From Aristolochia californica (taxonomy: Eukaryota > Streptophyta > Magnoliopsida > Piperales > Aristolochiaceae), in contig JARWKL010000002.1 of the NCBI GenBank assembly GCA_029961685.1, positions 15,034,908 to 15,098,907 on the forward strand: a stretch of 64,000 nucleotides of DNA. The letters are read 5' to 3'. A program made the translations under genes and the position numbers. Positions 59,501-64,000 of the stretch are shown one piece after another. Under the pieces are notes generated by a model that had not been told where the DNA came from, ran no database searches, and saw only the letters and a program-made list of their open reading frames with translations. Each line of letters opens with the position of its first letter. The first letter of the stretch is position 1.

Positions 59501-62500
59501 GAATAACAAATGCTCATTAAATTCTAAAGTGAACGTGCGGTAGGATATTTACCCGAGTCAAACAAGTCATTATTTTGCCCATTTACAAAAAGCTAACCTT
59601 AATTTCATAGATCATTGTAAAATGATTAATCTGTCAATCATGCGTAATGGGATATATTTTTGTAAGAAATGAATTATGGTTTGGGAGTCAACACTCGGTT
59701 AAATATCCCATGCCTCCCTTTTTACTCGATGATTATAAAACCTAATATATAAAAGCTAAAAAGAGTTTACAATCTCTAAAAATTACATAAACTATTTGGA
59801 ATTATCTCTCTCTACATTTGTGCAGTTCAATTTTAGATGTATGTTTTTTTCCTCAATCAAAACTTGAATTTCCACTTTCCCTTCATCTCGTAAACAATTT
59901 TGACAAGATGGCAAATAGATCACAACAAAAGGAAAATTTTAGAGTTTATGTATGGAAAAAGTTTAAAACAATAACAAATGTAAGTAAATAAAATTTATTC
60001 ACACACCACGAATGAACACAAAAGTTTTGTTATCCAAGTTTGGGAAATTCCACTAATTCAACCCTAATAGCTTGGAATTTCTTAAGAAAGAAATTTCTAC
60101 ACATGTTTTAAATATGGATATGCATGCTTCAAACATGTTAAAGATGCAAATGACCAATGGATCCAAACATTTTAAAGAGAACAACCAACACACATTAAAT
60201 TCTCAAGTGAACGTGTGGCGGGTTATTTACCCGAGTCAAACAAGTTATTATTTTTCCAATTTACAAAATGTTGACCTAACAATCATAGATGATTTTAAAG
60301 TGATTTATCGGTCAATCATGTGTAACGGGCTATATTTTTGTAAGAAATGACTTCTGGATTGGGAGTCAACACTCAGTTAAAAATCCCCCGCCTCCCCCAT
60401 TTCCCTACTATTGCAAAACATAATATATAAAAACTAAAAAGAGTTTACAATCCAAAAAAATTATAGATACTTTTTGGAATTATCTCCCTCTACATTTGTG
60501 CATTTCCATTTTAGATGTATACTTTTTTCTTAAATCAAAACTTGAGTTTTTACTTTCCCTTCATCTTGTAATAAATTTTGACATGATGGAAAATAGATAA
60601 CAACAAAATGAAAGTTTTAGATTTTATGTATGGAAAAAATTTAAAACAATAACAAATTGTAAGTAATGAAAATTTATTCACACACCACAAATGAACACAA
60701 AAGTTTTGTTCTCATAGTTTGGCAAATTCCACTACTTCAACCTAAATAGCTTGGAATTTTATAAGAAAGAGATTTCTACACATGTTTTAAAAATGGATAT
60801 GCTTGCTTGACACATGTTAAAGATGCAAATGACCTATGGATTAAAATCTTTTAAAGAGAATAACAAATGCTCATTAAATTCTCAAGTGAACCAATGGTGG
60901 GATATTTACCCGAGTCAAACAAGCCATTTAAGAACCAACTTATGGATTGGGAGTCAACACTCAGTTAAAAACCCCCCGGTTTGTGCAATTCCATTTTAGA
61001 TGTATGTTTTTTTTCTTAAATCAAAACTTAAGTTTTCACTTTCCCTTCATCTCACAAATATTTTGACAAATGGAAAATAGATCAAAACAAAAAGAAAATT
61101 TTAGAGTTTATGTATGAAAAAATTTAAAACAATAAAAAATGTAAGTAAAGAAAATTTATTCACACACCACAAATGAACAAAAAAGTTTTGTTATCCAAAT
61201 TTGGGAAATTCCACTAGTTCAACCCTAATAGCTCTGAATTTTATAAGAAGGAGATTTCTGCACATGTTTTTAAAATGATATTAACACTTGCAACATGTTA
61301 AAGATGCAAATGACCTATGGATGCAAACCGTTTAAAGAGAATAAAAATTCTCATTAAATTCTCAAGTGCACGTGCGATGGGATATTTACCCGAGTTAAAC
61401 AAGCCATTATTTTGCCCATTTATAAAAAGTTGACCTAAATTTCACAGATGATTGTAAAGTGATTTATCGGTCAATCATGGGTAATGGGCTATATTTTTGT
61501 AAGAAATTACTTATAGATTTGGAGTTAACACTCAGTTAAAAATCCACCGCCTCCCCCTTTTCCTGACGATTACAAAACATAATATATAAAAACAAAAGAG
61601 ATTTTACAAACCCTAAAAATTACAAATACTTTTTTGAATTATCTCTTTCTACATTGTGTATTTCCATTTTAGATGTATACTTTTTTCTTAAATCAAAACT
61701 TGAGTTTTCACTTTCCCTTCATCTCGTAAACAATTTTGACAAGATGACAAATAGATAACAAAACAATGAAAATTTTAGATTTTATGTAGGGAAAAAAATT
61801 AAAACAATAACAAATGTAAGTAAAGAAAATTTATTCACACACCACAAATGAACACAAAATTTTTGTTCTCCAAGTTTGGGAAATTCAACAAGTTCAATCC
61901 TAATAGCTTGGAAATTTATAAGAAAGAGATTTCTACACATGTTTTAAATGTGGATATGCATGCTTGAAACATGTTAAAGATGCAAATGACCTATGGATCA
62001 AGGAACAACAAATGCTCACTAAATTCTCTAGTGAAGTGTGTTGGGATATTTACCCAAGTCAAACATGCTATTATCTTGCCCATTTATAAATAGCCGACCT
62101 AACAATCATAGATGATTGTAAAGTAATTTATCGGTCAATCATGCATAACGGGCTATATTTTTGTAGCAAATGACTTTTGGATTGGGAGTCAACACTCAGT
62201 TAAAAATCCCCTGCCTCCCCCTTTTCCCAACCATTGTAAAACCTAATATATAAAAACGTAAAAGAGTTTACAATCCCTTAAAATAACAGACACTTTTTGG
62301 AATTATCACTCTCAACATTAGTGCATTTCCATTTTAGTTGTATGTTTTTTTCTTCATTAAAAACTTGAGTTTCTACTTTCCCTTCATCTCGTAAACAATT
62401 TTGACTATATGGCAAAAAGATCACAACAAAACGAAAATTTTCGAGTTTATGTATGGAAATTTTTAAAAGAGTAACAAATGTAAGAAAAGAAAATTATTAA

Positions 62501-64000
62501 CACACCACAAATGAACACAAAAGTTTTGTTATCCAAATTTGGGAAATTCCACTACTTCAACCCTATTATCTTGAAATTTTATAAGAAAGAGATTTCTACA
62601 CATGTTTTAAAAATTAATATGAATTCTTGAAACATGATAAGATGCAAATGACCTATGGATCCAAACCTTTTAAAGAGAATAAAAAATGTTCATTAAATTC
62701 TCAAGTGAATGTGCGGTAGGATATATACCCGAGTCAAACAAGCCATTATTTTGCCCATTTACAAAACGCTGACCTAACAATCATAGATTTTTGTAAAGTG
62801 ATTTATCATGTAATCATACCTAACGGGTTATATTTTTGTAAGAAATGATTATGGATTGGGAGTCAATACTCAGTTAAAAATCCCCCGCTTCCCCCTTTTC
62901 CCGACAATTGCAAAACCTAAAATATAAAAACTAAAAAGAGTTTACAATCCCTAAAAATTACAAACACTTTTTCGAATTATGTCTCACTACATTTGTGCAT
63001 TTCCATTTTAGATGTATGCTTTTTTCATAAATCAAAACTTGAGTTTTCACTTTCCCTTCATCTCGTAAACAATTTTGACAAGATGGCAAATAGATCACAA
63101 CAAAATGAAAATTTTAGAGTTTATGTATGGAAAAAATTTAAAACAATAACAAATGTAAGTAAAAAAAATTTATTCACACACTACGAATGAACAAAAAAGT
63201 GTTGTTATCCAAGTTTGGGAAATTCCACTAATTCAACCCTAATAGCATGGAATTTTATAATAATGAGATTTCTACACAGTTTTAAATATGGATATGCATA
63301 CTTGAAACATGTTAAAGAGGTAAATGACCTAAGGATCCAAAATTTTTAAAGAGAACAACCAATGAACATTAAATTCTCAAGTGAATTTGCGGTGGGATAT
63401 TTACCCAAGTCAAACAATCTATTATTTTTCCCATTTACAAAACGCTGACCTAACAATCATAGATGATTGTAAAGTGATTTATCGGTCAATCATGTGTAAT
63501 GGGCTATATTTTTTTTAAGAAATGACTTATGGATTGGGAGTCAACACTCAATTAAAAATCCCCCGCCTCCCCCTTTTCCCGACGATTGCAAAACCTTATA
63601 TAAAAAAACAAAAAAGATTTTACAATCCATAAAAATTAAAGATCGTTTTGGAATTATCTTTCACTACATTTGTGCATTTCCACTTTAGATGTGTACTTTT
63701 TTCTTAAATTGAAACTTGAGTTTTTACTTTCCCTTCATCTCGTAAACAATTTTGACAAGATGGCAAATAGATCACAACAAAATGAAAATTTTACATTTTA
63801 TGTATGAAAAAAATTTAAAACAATAAAAAATTGTAAGTCATGAAAATTTATTCACACACCACAAATGAACACAAAAGTTTTGTTCTCCAAGTTTTTGAAA
63901 TTCCACTACTTCAACCCTAATGGCTTGGAATTTTATAAGAAAGAGATTTCAACACATGTTTTAAAATTGGATATGCAAGCTTGAAACATGTTAAAGATGC
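56532..64000 (+). repeat. Satellite array, forward block 3 (about 12 monomers)
   Basis: The array resumes at taaacaattttcacaag inside the interrupted monomer and runs to the window end. Landmark boxes lie near 56776, 57458, 58137, 58808, 59457, 60136, 60814, 61302, 61970, 62637, 63308 and 63987. The 488-bp spacing after 60814 is due to a deletion near 60930-60980, where frame A runs into accaacttatgg and the C-tract is shortened and joined to gtttgtgcaattcc. No host gene is seen. The array continues beyond the window. Confidence 0.94.

Noticed and set aside
5988..64000. Many short open frames of 60-95 codons on both strands
   Set aside because: They recur at the satellite period, in register with the monomer, and are broken in most copies. 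They are products of the repeat, not separate genes.
1..64000. Regularly spaced repeats suggesting a CRISPR array
   Set aside because: The unit is about 675 bp and contiguous, with no spacer/repeat alternation; the window is plant nuclear DNA.

Overview
This window is repetitive plant nuclear DNA with no host gene that I can support. About 48 kb of the 64 kb (75%) is one AT-rich satellite with a monomer of about 665-682 bp, present in roughly 75 full or partial copies. The rest is LTR retrotransposon sequence. The angiosperm assignment rests on the element types: a Ty1/copia element and two chromodomain Ty3/gypsy elements (chromoviruses) whose primer-binding sites match the plant initiator-Met tRNA end, plus a very small TRIM-like element. 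I cannot name the species.

Layout: 1-1100 satellite, forward. 1101-5987 Ty1/copia element on the minus strand, with its 5' LTR at the right; the 3' end (most of RNase H and the 3' LTR) is missing. 5988-18330 satellite in reverse orientation (about 20 monomers). At about 18331 the array flips head to head. 18331-45154 satellite forward (about 41 monomers), with a 140-bp LTR fragment at 25223-25362 and local higher-order structure: dimers at 20.7-25.2 kb, a three-monomer variant block at 31.7-33.4 kb and tetramers at 35.4-40.7 kb. 45155-50424 is a composite element: TRIM-like LTRs and internal regions bracket a chromovirus gag-pol and its 3' LTR, all inside one perfect 5-bp target duplication. 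50425-50850 is the rest of the interrupted monomer. 50851-56531 is a solo LTR with a 5-bp target duplication, into which a complete but degenerate chromovirus (50919-56163) inserted. 56532-64000 is satellite, forward (about 12 monomers).

Every retroelement coding region is broken. Many premature stops in the two chromoviruses are TAG or TGA where the sister copy keeps CAG, CGA or TGG, the pattern expected from deamination of methylated cytosine in silenced DNA. The satellite has two short recurring reading frames, a conserved G/C-rich tract and a small dyad per monomer. I see no evidence that the reading frames are selected as genes.

Most notable: the TRIM/chromovirus composite with target duplications at its outer ends; the 12.3-kb inverted satellite block whose left edge coincides with a truncated copia element; and the dimeric and tetrameric higher-order organisation. 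Monomer similarity and variant sharing were judged by eye from the raw sequence.
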